Part shown: positions 34,762-43,646 of the stretch, piece after piece
Layout of the letters: each line of letters begins with the position of its first letter
How positions within the stretch are numbered: position 1 is the stretch's first letter
NCBI GenBank assembly: GCA_027452165.1
Contig: DAIDGX010000022.1
Span: 62,001 to 126,000, forward strand
Reading direction: 5' to 3'
DNA from: Vulcanimicrobiota bacterium
Lineage (GTDB): Bacteria > Vulcanimicrobiota > Vulcanimicrobiia > Vulcanimicrobiales > Vulcanimicrobiaceae
DNA: 64,000 nt
Program-made: the position numbers and the translations under genes
The notes under the pieces: model-generated
Database searches by the model: none
What the model was told of the DNA's origin: nothing
The model's input: only the letters and a program-made list of their open reading frames with translations

Positions 34762-35223
34762 ATGCTCTTCGGTCTCGCGCTGCACCAGACGGCCTCGGCG
34801 GTTGCGATCATCGCGCAGATGATTACGCCCGCGATCTTCATCCTTGCCTGCGGCAATCTGCTCGCGAGCACGGTCAGTCGCGTCGCGCGCGTCTTCGACC
34901 GGTCGCGCGTGCTCATCGACGAGGCGCGCACGCATACCGCGCACTCGACGGAGCACGTCTTCCTTCGTGCCGAGCTCGAAATTTACAAGCGCCGCGCGTA
35001 TGCACTCGAATATGCGATGACGCTCTACTATACCGCGATCGGGTTCTTCGTCGCGGCGAGCCTTTTCGTAGCGATCAGCGTCATCGCCCCCGTCGTGGCG
35101 TGGCTGCCGACGGCGCTGACGGTGGTGGGCGCGCTGCTCGTACTCGGCGGCAGCATCGCCTCGCTCATCGAGGTGCGGCTGGCGACCGGCGCGGTGCGCT
35201 CGCTGATCGACCGCAGCCTGTAG
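34762..35223 (+). CDS. DUF2721 membrane protein
   Basis: A 153-residue membrane protein with three hydrophobic spans (about residues 10-33, 87-108 and 115-137). The pattern ITPAIFILACGNLL..R..R..DR and ELEIYKRRA is typical of DUF2721. Function is unknown. It starts 3 bases after the TauE/SafE stop and is probably co-transcribed. Confidence 0.83.
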   Translation: MLFGLALHQTASAVAIIAQMITPAIFILACGNLLASTVSRVARVFDRSRVLIDEARTHTAHSTEHVFLRAELEIYKRRAYALEYAMTLYYTAIGFFVAASLFVAISVIAPVVAWLPTALTVVGALLVLGGSIASLIEVRLATGAVRSLIDRSL

Positions 35224-35225
35224 CG

Positions 35226-36488
35226 CTACGCGTAGAGATCGCGCCGGGTCGCGGGGATCGTCACGCGCCCGTCGGCGTCGGGGCGTGCGAGCAACGACTG
35301 GTGCAGGCCGATCGATCCGCCTTCGAACGAGACCGCACTCGCTGCCATGTAGAGCCGCCACGTACGATATGCGCTGGCGCCTGCCTCCGCGATCGCGCAC
35401 TGAGCGTTTTTTTCAAGATTTGCGACCCAGGCGCGCAGCGTGCGCGCGTAGTGCTCTCGTAGGTTCTCAACGTCGCGTACCTCGAAGCCGGCGCGCTCGG
35501 CGATTGCGAGCATGTCGCCGATCGCGGTGAGATCACCGTCGGGAAAGACGTAGCGGCGGATGAAGGGGTTGCTCGGTGCGGTGCGCCCCGGACTCTGCTC
35601 GGTGATCCCGTGATTGAGAAAGAGGCCGCCCGGTCGCAGCGCGGTGAACGCCGCGCGAAAATACTCGGGCAACTTTTTGCGCCCGACGTGCTCCACCATG
35701 CCGATGCTCGCGATCCGATCGAAGCGCCGTTCGCCCAGATCGCGGTAGTCGAGCAGCTCCACGCTCGCGCGTTCGCGCAGCCCGAGTTCATCGATCCGCC
35801 GATTGGCTTCGTCGTGCTGCGCCCGGCTGAGCGTGATGCCGAGCGCGCGCGCTCCGCGCTGTGCCGCCGCGATGACGAGCGCACCCCAGCCGCAGCCGAT
35901 GTCGAGGAGCGTCATTCCAGGCTCCAGGCGCAGTTTGCGCAGCACGTACGCGAGCTTCGCACGTTGTGCATCGTCGAGCGCCGTGACGCCGTCGTCGTAG
36001 TATGCGCAGCTATAAACGAGCTCGCGATCGAGGAAGCCGCGATAGAACGCCACGGGCTGATCGTAGTGGAAGGCGATCGCGGCGCGGTCGCGTTCGCGTG
36101 AGTGCAGCGCGCCTTGCAATTCTGCTCCATTCACGTTTGCGCGGCTATTGCGCGGCAGCCGTGCGAGCAGCAGCGCAATGCGCGCGCGTTCGAGCATCGA
36201 ACGCGTCTCGCTCGCGTGGTTCAAGGTGGAGATTGCGGCGCAAAGATCGCCTTCTACGTCGATTGCACCGGTGACGAACGCTTCGCCTGCGTGTAGATCG
36301 ACGGGTGGTACGATCGCTCGGCGCAGGGCGCCTGGATCGTTCACGACAAAGGTAAAATCGCGTTCGGCCGTGATGCTCGGGAGTTCGCTTCCGTCCCAGA
36401 AGCGGATGTCGAAGTTGCGCCGGAAGCGGTCGCCGAAGACGGTTTCGAGAACGGCGGCGTTCCGCGCAACGGTCGCGGATTCGCTCAT
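35226..36488 (-). CDS. cfa: cyclopropane-fatty-acyl-phospholipid synthase
   Basis: A 420-residue S-adenosylmethionine-dependent enzyme that adds a methylene bridge to unsaturated membrane lipids. It has an N-terminal lipid-binding region, the SAM motif LLDIGCGWGAL and downstream signatures SIGMVEHVG and FLNHGITE. A bicarbonate-site cysteine lies in the CAYYDDG segment. The ATG at 36488 is used; a GTG at 36494 is equally possible. It is the last gene of a tight reverse-strand run (phosphomutase, dynamin-like, nagA, cfa). Confidence 0.9.
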   Translation of the reverse strand: MSESATVARNAAVLETVFGDRFRRNFDIRFWDGSELPSITAERDFTFVVNDPGALRRAIVPPVDLHAGEAFVTGAIDVEGDLCAAISTLNHASETRSMLERARIALLLARLPRNSRANVNGAELQGALHSRERDRAAIAFHYDQPVAFYRGFLDRELVYSCAYYDDGVTALDDAQRAKLAYVLRKLRLEPGMTLLDIGCGWGALVIAAAQRGARALGITLSRAQHDEANRRIDELGLRERASVELLDYRDLGERRFDRIASIGMVEHVGRKKLPEYFRAAFTALRPGGLFLNHGITEQSPGRTAPSNPFIRRYVFPDGDLTAIGDMLAIAERAGFEVRDVENLREHYARTLRAWVANLEKNAQCAIAEAGASAYRTWRLYMAASAVSFEGGSIGLHQSLLARPDADGRVTIPATRRDLYA

Positions 36489-36497
36489 GCGCACTCG

Positions 36498-37649
36498 CTA
36501 CGACGCGAGCGAGGCTTTCTCCGCGCCCAGACCGTACACGATCTCGCCGCCGACCATCGTGCCCAAGATCGTGTAGTCTTCGTCCCAGAACGAGAGGTCG
36601 GCGCGGTGGCCGGGAGCGATGCGTCCCATCTCGCTCTCGAGACCGAGTAACTTCGCCGGAGCGTGCGTTGCCGCCATCACCGCCTGGGCGAACGAGATCT
36701 CGGCGTACGACATGTAGTTACGTACCGCTTGGTCGATGCGCAGCGCACTTCCGGCGATCGTGCCGTCGGCTGCTCGCATGACGCCGCCGTCGATATGATA
36801 GCTCGGATCGGGGGCCGGCATGACGTCGGTTGCGAGCACGATGCGATCCCCGAGCGTGCGATACAGAATATCGACCATCACGGGCGAGACGTGGTAGCCG
36901 TCGCTGATGACGTGCACGAGCGTACGGCGGTCCTGAATGAACGCGGCGAGGATCGACGGATCGCGGTGGATCAGCGGCGGCATGCCGTTGAACGCATGCG
37001 TGAGCGAGCGGAAGCCGATGCCGATCGCAAGCAGACCTTCGCGATAGTGGGCGCCGGTGTGGCCGGCCGAACAGACCACGCCGTGCTCGAGAAAAACGCG
37101 CGTCGCATCGGCCGCGCCGTCGATCTCGGGCGCCATCGTGACGAGCAGGCACGCGCCTTTGCACGCATCGATCATCTCGCGCGCGCGATCTGCAGTCGGT
37201 GCGACCAGCCACTCGAGCCGGTGCACGCCGCGAAACTTTGGATTGAGGAACGGTCCCTCGAAATGGATGCCGAGACAGCGCGCGCCACGAGGCGCGTCTT
37301 CTTCGAGATCGTGTGCCGCATCCACGATATCCGAGGCGGCGTGTAGCATCGATTCGTACGGTGCGGTCATGATGCTCGCGACGAAACCCGTCGCGCCCAT
37401 GCGTGCGTACTCGACGGCCGCAACGGGCACGGCGTTGCCGTGATCGCGATTGAAGAGCAGTTCGCCCGCGCCGTTGGTGTGGACGTCGATCAACCCGGGT
37501 GCGATACTGCTGCCCGCGGGAAGGGTGAGATCCGATGCGCCGTCCGCGGGAAGTACCGCGGCGATGCGTCCGTTCTCGACGGCGAGCCGCCCGAACGTCG
37601 ATGTGCCGTCCCCGATCGCAAGAAATGCGGGGCCTATCGTCATCCTCAT
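36498..37649 (-). CDS. nagA: N-acetylglucosamine-6-phosphate deacetylase
   Basis: A 383-residue amidohydrolase that removes acetate from GlcNAc-6-phosphate during amino-sugar and cell-wall recycling. Metal and substrate residues are in DVHTNG, IHFEGPFL (metal Glu), SAGHTGA, LTHAFNGMPPL and the catalytic aspartate in ATDVMPA. ATG codons at 37649 and 37643 are both possible; the first is used. No nagB, nagE or other nag gene is adjacent. It begins 31 bases after the dynamin-like stop and ends 3-9 bases before cfa. Confidence 0.9.
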   Translation of the reverse strand: MRMTIGPAFLAIGDGTSTFGRLAVENGRIAAVLPADGASDLTLPAGSSIAPGLIDVHTNGAGELLFNRDHGNAVPVAAVEYARMGATGFVASIMTAPYESMLHAASDIVDAAHDLEEDAPRGARCLGIHFEGPFLNPKFRGVHRLEWLVAPTADRAREMIDACKGACLLVTMAPEIDGAADATRVFLEHGVVCSAGHTGAHYREGLLAIGIGFRSLTHAFNGMPPLIHRDPSILAAFIQDRRTLVHVISDGYHVSPVMVDILYRTLGDRIVLATDVMPAPDPSYHIDGGVMRAADGTIAGSALRIDQAVRNYMSYAEISFAQAVMAATHAPAKLLGLESEMGRIAPGHRADLSFWDEDYTILGTMVGGEIVYGLGAEKASLAS

Positions 37650-37680
37650 AGCCGACCCGGTACGTTCGACGGCCGGGGTG

Positions 37681-40401
37681 TCAGCGCCCCTTACCAAAGA
37701 TGCGTGCCAAGAACCCCGATCGCTGCTCGGTTGACGGCTTGGCCGGCTGCGCGACCGCTGCGTGCTCTTGCGCAGCGCGCGCCATACGCTCCAAGCGCAC
37801 CATGTGCGCCTCGGCGTGCGATTCGAGCGTCGTGCGTAGCGCCTCGGTTTCGTTCCAACCTGCGGGCGCGCGTCCGGCGCGGCGGGCCTCGTCATGCTCG
37901 TGCGCGGAGACGACGAAGATGCGCTCCGCGGGAATGTTACGCTCTTTCAAATAGGCCTGTGCGAGCTCGACGACGTGGCGCCGTTCGTTCGGCGCCTCGT
38001 TATCGGCGATCGTATGCACGAAATGCATCGGCTTGTTGAACTCGGCAACGCGTTCGTAGAGGCTCAACTCGCGATCGGAGAGTTGGCGCGAGAAGAGACA
38101 CAGAATCTCGCTTGCGTGCGATGCGGCGACCACGTTGACGTCCTCCGCACTTGCTTCGCCGGTGTCGAAAGCGGGCGCATGGACCAGGACGAGCTCGCGG
38201 GGCAGGGTCCACGGCACGAGCACGAGCACCGGCGCCTCGGACGCGTGCGCCGTCGCTTGCGCGAAGGGAATCTCGCGCCATTCGCCGCCGGCGCCGAGCG
38301 TATAGGCAGCCTCGCGCTCGCCGAATCTCACGTGAACGGGAAAACGCACGCTGCCGGCCACGTCGTCGTTGAGCACGGCGCGGCCGGCAAACGCATTGAT
38401 CAGACTCGTCTTGCCGCGTCGAAGTCCGCCAAGGACGGCGACACGCCAGCGCGACGGACGCAAGCCGAGATCGTAGAGATGCGGGTCGAAGCTCGAGGCA
38501 TCGTGTGCCATGCGCACCGCATGCGCTCCCGGATCGGCCGGCTCGATCTCTTCGTCGTGCTCCATGAACGTGCCGACAAGCGCACGCATCGCCTCCATTT
38601 CGGTCGCCAGTGCTTCGCGACGCTGTTCGAGCGCAGCCTGAACGCTCGCCGCGTCGTTGCGTTCGCGCGCGGCGAGCGCGCGGTCGATGCTGCCCACCTC
38701 GGCGTCGCGTTTATCGACCACGGCAGCAGAGATCGCTTGTGCGAGCTCATCGTACAGGTGTTGCAATCGTGCGGCGACACGCTCGGCAAACGCCAAGACC
38801 TCGGTGCGGAAGCGCGGAAAGATCTCGGCGCGCAGATCCGCGATCAACTCACGCTTCATGTATGCGCCGTCGCGGCGTGTCGCAAAGCGGGTGGCGATGT
38901 CGTGGACGAGCCCGATCGCGGGTCCCCCGATCGCCTCGAGTACGATCGTTGCGCGAATTGCATCGCGGACGTCGCCGTTCCAGAGGCTCGTGCCCGGTTC
39001 GGCGTTAAACGCGCGCGCCGCCGCGTCGTTGGGCGAGAAGCGCATCGGTACGATCGCTTCGGCGCGTTCGAGCGCGTGCTCGATCTCGCCAGCGACACCG
39101 GACGCGGTCGCTCGTGCGAACTCTTCGACGACGTGGGCGACGACGCGATCGACGATTATGTGGAGCCGGGCGCGGTCGCGAAGCCGTGCGACGTCGGCCG
39201 TGTCGAACGCTTGCGCGAGGGCGCGCTCCAGATCGTCGGCAAGATTGCCGCCGTGGTCTTGCATGGATTGACGCACGCGAGCACCAAGCGCAAGGAGCGA
39301 AGCGCCCTCAGCATGCGCGCGTTCATCGAGTTCGTGGAGGTGGGGCAAGAGCGCGGCTCGTTTGGCGGCGAGCGTGGCCTCGTCGAAGACGAGCATTGCG
39401 AGGTCGCCGTCGATCTGCGCGCGTTCGTCGGCGATCGCCGACGAAACGCGGTCGCGCACGCGGCGAAGGCGAGCACGTCCGGTATTGCGGATCAACGATG
39501 CGTCGAGCGCATCGAGAAAGCGAGGGAAACGGCTAGCTTGCGTGCGGCTCGCGTCGCCGGCGAGCTGCCCTTCGACGTACTCGCGTGCCGAGAGCGCGTA
39601 CACGTAGGTTCCCGGCGCATGGACGGCTGCGAGCGTCGCGATGCGATCGTAGGCATGCTCCCACGCCGGGCGTCCGTCGCCCTGCGGCTGCTCCCAGAGA
39701 TCGATCTTCGTCTGCACGATAAAGATCGAGTCGATATGTTGTCGTACGATGCCCAGAAACGATGCGTCGCCTTCGGTGAACGGCTGCTGCGTATCGATCA
39801 GGTAGAGCACCGCGTCGGCAGTCGGGAGAAATTGCAGCGTCGCGCGTCGATGTGCCGGGTTGATCGATGCGAGCCCGGGTGTGTCGGCGACGACGAAGCC
39901 ACGCTCGAGAAACGGCGAGTTCGTGGTGACGGCGACGCGCGTTGGCGCATCGCGCTCGTCCTTGGTTGCGTCGTGGATCGTTCCTACCCCGCCCGATCCG
40001 ACCGCAATAAATCGGTTCAGGCGATCGAGCGGAATGCGTTCCGTGCGCCCGTCGTCATAGATGGCGTGGGCCTCGTCGGCGGGGCCATATTCGAGTTCGG
40101 TAATCGTTGCGGTCGAAGGGTTGATGTCCGTAGCGAGGAGTCCCACAAGCGTCCGCTGACCGCCCGCCGATTCTTCATAGCGAAATTTGTTTAGGAGCGC
40201 GTTGAGCAAAAACGATTTGCCGCTCGAGAACTCGCCGACGACGGCGAGCACGAACCTTCCGCGCTCCAGTCGTGTGCGCGCGCGGCGCACGCTCTTGGCG
40301 CGCTCGTCTCCGAGCAACGGCTCGACCGCGAGCAGACGCGCGACGAGATCGTCGCGCGTCTGCTCGTAGCGACGCATGGCATCGGTATCGACGCGGCTCA
40401 C
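37681..40401 (-). CDS. tandem bacterial dynamin-like GTPase
   Basis: A 906-residue protein with two G-protein modules. The first has a complete set: P-loop GEFSSGKS (56-63), a conserved switch-I threonine region (NPSTATITE), DTPGL and TKID. A long helical stalk of about 400 residues follows. The second module starts near residue 655 with GGLRRGKTS, but its G3 reads HAPAFD and its G4 reads HTIADN, so GTP hydrolysis is probably weak or lost. This layout recalls Bacillus DynA, in which two dynamin units are fused, and other membrane-remodelling BDLPs. Start is GTG at 40401, 13 bases after the phosphomutase stop. A role in membrane stress or fusion is inferred. Confidence 0.83.
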   Translation of the reverse strand: MSRVDTDAMRRYEQTRDDLVARLLAVEPLLGDERAKSVRRARTRLERGRFVLAVVGEFSSGKSFLLNALLNKFRYEESAGGQRTLVGLLATDINPSTATITELEYGPADEAHAIYDDGRTERIPLDRLNRFIAVGSGGVGTIHDATKDERDAPTRVAVTTNSPFLERGFVVADTPGLASINPAHRRATLQFLPTADAVLYLIDTQQPFTEGDASFLGIVRQHIDSIFIVQTKIDLWEQPQGDGRPAWEHAYDRIATLAAVHAPGTYVYALSAREYVEGQLAGDASRTQASRFPRFLDALDASLIRNTGRARLRRVRDRVSSAIADERAQIDGDLAMLVFDEATLAAKRAALLPHLHELDERAHAEGASLLALGARVRQSMQDHGGNLADDLERALAQAFDTADVARLRDRARLHIIVDRVVAHVVEEFARATASGVAGEIEHALERAEAIVPMRFSPNDAAARAFNAEPGTSLWNGDVRDAIRATIVLEAIGGPAIGLVHDIATRFATRRDGAYMKRELIADLRAEIFPRFRTEVLAFAERVAARLQHLYDELAQAISAAVVDKRDAEVGSIDRALAARERNDAASVQAALEQRREALATEMEAMRALVGTFMEHDEEIEPADPGAHAVRMAHDASSFDPHLYDLGLRPSRWRVAVLGGLRRGKTSLINAFAGRAVLNDDVAGSVRFPVHVRFGEREAAYTLGAGGEWREIPFAQATAHASEAPVLVLVPWTLPRELVLVHAPAFDTGEASAEDVNVVAASHASEILCLFSRQLSDRELSLYERVAEFNKPMHFVHTIADNEAPNERRHVVELAQAYLKERNIPAERIFVVSAHEHDEARRAGRAPAGWNETEALRTTLESHAEAHMVRLERMARAAQEHAAVAQPAKPSTEQRSGFLARIFGKGR

Positions 40402-40414
40402 GGGGGAGTGACGC

Positions 40415-41764
40415 TTAGCGCCTGATCAACGCGAGGGCTTCGTCGCGCCGGCGTTCCATCAGGGCTTTCGTATCGCCTTCGACGTTGAGTCGCAGCAACG
40501 GCTCGGTGTTGGAGGGGCGAATGTTCATCCACCAGTCGGGGTACGAGATCGTGATGCCGTCGAGCCGGTCGATCGTGGCGTCCGCGTGGGCGGCCTCGAG
40601 TTCTTTGAGCTTCGCCGGGACGTCCTTGACCTCGCTGTTGATCTCGCCGGAGCGAAACCGCGTGTCGATCGGCGCGATGACCTTGCTTACCGGCATGCTC
40701 GCTTCGCTGAAGACTTCGAGGCACTGCATCAGCGCGATCATCCCCGAATCTGCGTACCAGTTGTTTTTGAAGTAGAAATGCCCCGAGTGTTCGCCGCCAA
40801 ATACGATGTCTTGCTCGCGCATCATCTTCTTGATGATCGAGTGTCCGACTTTCGAGCGGATCGCGATGCCGCCCGCCTTCTCGACGAGTTCGGGAACGCT
40901 GCGGCTGCAGATGAGATTGTAGAGGATCTTCGCTCCCGGTTGCTTCTTGAGCGTGTTGAGTGCGACGAGCGCCGTGACCGTGCTACCGTCGATCAACGCC
41001 CCCGTCTCATCCACGATGAACATCCGATCGGCATCCCCGTCGAACGCAACGCCGAGATCGCAACCGTGCTTGCGCACCGCTGCTTGCAGATCGACCATGT
41101 TCTCGGGTTCGATCGGGCTCGCGGGATGATTCGGGAAGGTGCCGTCGAGTTCGAAGTACAGCGGTAGTACCTCACAAGGAAGATGCTTGAACACATGGGG
41201 CACCGTTTCGCCCGCCATGCCGTTGCCTGCGTCGATGGCGACCTTGAACGGCTTGATGCGCGTGCGATCGATGAATCCAAGACAATGCTCGGCGAAATCG
41301 TCGAGCACGGAACGCTCGAGGATCGCGCCCGGTGTGGCCGCTGCGGGCGGGAGGTCGTTCGCCATGATGCGGTCGCGGATCGTTGCGAGGCCGGTCTCGA
41401 GCGAGATCGCTTCGGCTGCCTTCCGGGTGAACTTCATCCCGTTGTATTGCGCGGGGTTGTGCGATGCCGTGATCATCACGCCGCCATCGAAGCCGTACTT
41501 GCCGACCGCGAAGTAGAGCGCGTCGGTCGAGACCTGGCCGATGTACGTGACCTCGGCGCCCGTCTCGGTGGCGCCCCGCGCGAACGCCGCGTAGAGCCGC
41601 TCGCCCGACGGTCGCATGTCGCGCCCGACGACGATGCGCCGGCCCCCGACGAGATCGGGAAAGCAGCGTCCGATCGCATAGGCGATATCGTCGGATATCT
41701 CTGACGGATAAATGCCGCGAACGTCGTAGGATTTGAAAAGACCTGGGCTCAGATGCGTATGCAT
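40415..41764 (-). CDS. phosphomannomutase/phosphoglucomutase
   Basis: A 449-residue alpha-D-phosphohexomutase that interconverts hexose 1- and 6-phosphates. The phosphoserine is S101 in TASHNP, the magnesium loop is DGDADR, the sugar loop is GGEHSGH and the phosphate loop is RPSNTEP; all are intact. The GEHSG loop fits dual glucose/mannose enzymes of the AlgC/ManB type. The ATG at 41764 has GAGG 8 bases upstream. It is the first gene of the reverse-strand run and is divergent from the RsbU-like gene over 81 bases. Confidence 0.92.
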   Translation of the reverse strand: MHTHLSPGLFKSYDVRGIYPSEISDDIAYAIGRCFPDLVGGRRIVVGRDMRPSGERLYAAFARGATETGAEVTYIGQVSTDALYFAVGKYGFDGGVMITASHNPAQYNGMKFTRKAAEAISLETGLATIRDRIMANDLPPAAATPGAILERSVLDDFAEHCLGFIDRTRIKPFKVAIDAGNGMAGETVPHVFKHLPCEVLPLYFELDGTFPNHPASPIEPENMVDLQAAVRKHGCDLGVAFDGDADRMFIVDETGALIDGSTVTALVALNTLKKQPGAKILYNLICSRSVPELVEKAGGIAIRSKVGHSIIKKMMREQDIVFGGEHSGHFYFKNNWYADSGMIALMQCLEVFSEASMPVSKVIAPIDTRFRSGEINSEVKDVPAKLKELEAAHADATIDRLDGITISYPDWWMNIRPSNTEPLLRLNVEGDTKALMERRRDEALALIRR

Positions 41765-41814
41765 GGCCCAACCTCGTTCGGAAAGGCCGATGGCGACCCC
41801 TAGGGAATGCGCCC

Positions 41815-41826
41815 GCATACGTATGC
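41815..41826. promoter_or_regulatory. 12-base palindrome in divergent gap
   Basis: A perfect palindrome GCATACGTATGC sits between the phosphomutase and phosphatase genes, 20 bases ahead of the latter's start. It has the symmetry of an operator half-site pair, but no regulator is identified. Confidence 0.3.
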
Positions 41827-41845
41827 TACCTAAGTCGCTGCCATT

Positions 41846-43222
41846 GTGAAGAGCAGTCGTTCGTTTACGTCGATTCCCGGAACGGTCGTGTGGACGGCTT
41901 TCCTTGTGATCGCGGTCGTGATCGCGGTGCAAGGGGCATTCCAAACTCGAGCCTCGATTGCCGCGACCTTCGCGGCGCAGTCGCGCATCGTGCGCGCGCA
42001 GCTTGCGCTCGAGGAGATGCGCCGCCTGCAGATCGACGAGGAGAACGCCGTGCGCGGCTTCTCCCTTACGCACGACCCATTCTATTATACGCAGTACCTG
42101 GGCTTCGTGGCACGGTTCGACGGCAAGCTTGTGGAGGTTCGTCGCGCGCTCCATGCCGAGGGCCTCGTGGCCGGAGCCGGATTGCTAAGCGATTACGCTG
42201 CGTTGCAGGGCAGCTGGCGCGGTAAAATCGCCGAGCCCTTGCTCGCACATCCCGGACGCGACGTCACGTCGATCGACAAAGAGAACAAAGTCTTCACCGA
42301 CGTCGAAGATCGTGCGGTGCAATCGTTGCGCGATATGCTTGCCGCGCGTAGCGCCTCGCTCACGCGTAGCACCCAAGAACAGGTGAATCGCACCGCGTAC
42401 GCCCGAGCGTTCTTCGTGCTCCTCTTCGGGCTGCTGGCGATCCTTTTTAACGGCTTTCGTGGACGGCTGAATCGGGAACTCGAAGAAGAGCGCACGACGA
42501 CCGAGATTCTGCAGCGGGCGTTCCGCAGCGAAACCGTTCCCTTGCCCAATTGCGAGGTCGGGAGCGCGTACCTCGCGGCAAGCAGCCACTTGGCCGTCGG
42601 CGGTGACGTGTTCGATCTCTACCGGCTCTCCGATACGCTCGCCTTGCTACTGATTGCCGACGTGAGCGGTAAGGGCATCGACGCAGCCGTCCTTACCGCG
42701 TTCATCAAATTTACGATTCGCGGTATCGCGCTACGCCGCCGCGATCCGGGCGCGATTTTACAAGAGTTCAACACGGCATTTTCGCAGACGGTCGAAAACC
42801 CGTACCTGTTCGTCTCGATGTTCGTCGGTGTGCTCGACACGGAAACCTTACAGTTGCGCTACGCGAGCGCGGGGCATGATTCGGCCTTTATTCGTCGTTC
42901 CACGAACGTGCAGCAACTCATGGTTACGGGGCCGGTGCTCGGCGTGATGGAGGAACCGTTCGGCTCCAAGGTCGTCTTTCTGGAAGACGGCGAGACCGTG
43001 GTGCTCGCAACGGACGGGTTGACGGAGGCGCGCAACCGCCAGGGCCGTTTGCTTGGCGAAGAAGGCGCGAAAGCCCTGATTGCCGCGAGCAGCGCGCAGC
43101 CGCAATTGCTCGCCGACGAGTTGCTTGCGCAGGTACGCGCGCTCGGCGGCAACGAGATGCGCGACGATCTCGCCGTGCTGGCGGTGCGCGTTCACGAAGC
43201 GGGGTCGAGCGATGCTTCGTAA
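41846..43222 (+). CDS. membrane-bound SpoIIE/RsbU-type serine phosphatase with CHASE3-like sensor
   Basis: A 458-residue PP2C-type phosphatase. A first span (about residues 12-32) and a second (about 187-207) enclose an extracytoplasmic helical sensor resembling CHASE3 (EENAVRGFSLTHDPFYY). The catalytic domain (235-455) has the PP2C metal motifs GGDVFDLY, ADVSGKG, TDGLTEA and DDLAVLAVR. Such proteins dephosphorylate anti-sigma-factor antagonists in partner-switching stress pathways; no such partner is in the window. The start is GTG at 41846. The following small exported-protein gene overlaps by 11 bases. Confidence 0.86.
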   Translation: MKSSRSFTSIPGTVVWTAFLVIAVVIAVQGAFQTRASIAATFAAQSRIVRAQLALEEMRRLQIDEENAVRGFSLTHDPFYYTQYLGFVARFDGKLVEVRRALHAEGLVAGAGLLSDYAALQGSWRGKIAEPLLAHPGRDVTSIDKENKVFTDVEDRAVQSLRDMLAARSASLTRSTQEQVNRTAYARAFFVLLFGLLAILFNGFRGRLNRELEEERTTTEILQRAFRSETVPLPNCEVGSAYLAASSHLAVGGDVFDLYRLSDTLALLLIADVSGKGIDAAVLTAFIKFTIRGIALRRRDPGAILQEFNTAFSQTVENPYLFVSMFVGVLDTETLQLRYASAGHDSAFIRRSTNVQQLMVTGPVLGVMEEPFGSKVVFLEDGETVVLATDGLTEARNRQGRLLGEEGAKALIAASSAQPQLLADELLAQVRALGGNEMRDDLAVLAVRVHEAGSSDAS

Positions 43223-43640
43223 GGCCGTCGCATCGATCCTCATGCTGGCGGCGTTCGCGTACATGCAGCCCGCACTCGCCCATGCGCCGGGCGCAAAAGG
43301 CGCGCCCCCGCATGGCGGATGCAAGGTGCAGGTCGGGGACCGCGTCGCGCTCTACGGCACGAGCGACGATCCCGACGTATTCATTTGGGATTCTCGCTTT
43401 CGTATGCGTGATTATGAGGGGGGCTCGTTCGATCAGATGCGCGCGCTCTTGCCCCATGCCACGCTTGCACCTGCCGGCACCCGCGCAACGGTGGAGGCAT
43501 GCGTCGATAACTTCGTGCAGTCGAAGTACCTGTCCACGCCCGATGATGCGGTCGGCGTGGTCGTCACAAGCGGCCCGCTACGCGGAAAGCGCGGTTGGGT
43601 CGTCGGCGATGCGATTCGCGTGATCTGGTCGCATCACTAG
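43212..43640 (+). CDS. small exported protein of unknown function
   Basis: A 142-residue protein with a clear signal peptide (residues 1-24, ending ALAHA). The mature part is about 118 residues with two cysteines (GGCKV and EACVD) likely to form a disulfide, and beta-strand patterns (VGDRVALYG, VGVVVTSGPLRGKRGWVV) resembling an SH3-like domain. I do not recognise a specific family. Its ATG lies inside the end of the phosphatase gene (11-base overlap), so it is coupled to it and may act in the same signalling pathway. Confidence 0.7.
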   Translation: MLRKAVASILMLAAFAYMQPALAHAPGAKGAPPHGGCKVQVGDRVALYGTSDDPDVFIWDSRFRMRDYEGGSFDQMRALLPHATLAPAGTRATVEACVDNFVQSKYLSTPDDAVGVVVTSGPLRGKRGWVVGDAIRVIWSHH

Positions 43641-43646
43641 CGCGCT

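Noticed and set aside
37894-40194. 766-residue antisense open frame inside the dynamin-like gene
   Set aside because: The reverse-strand GTPase motifs are clear; the forward frame is a stop-poor shadow.
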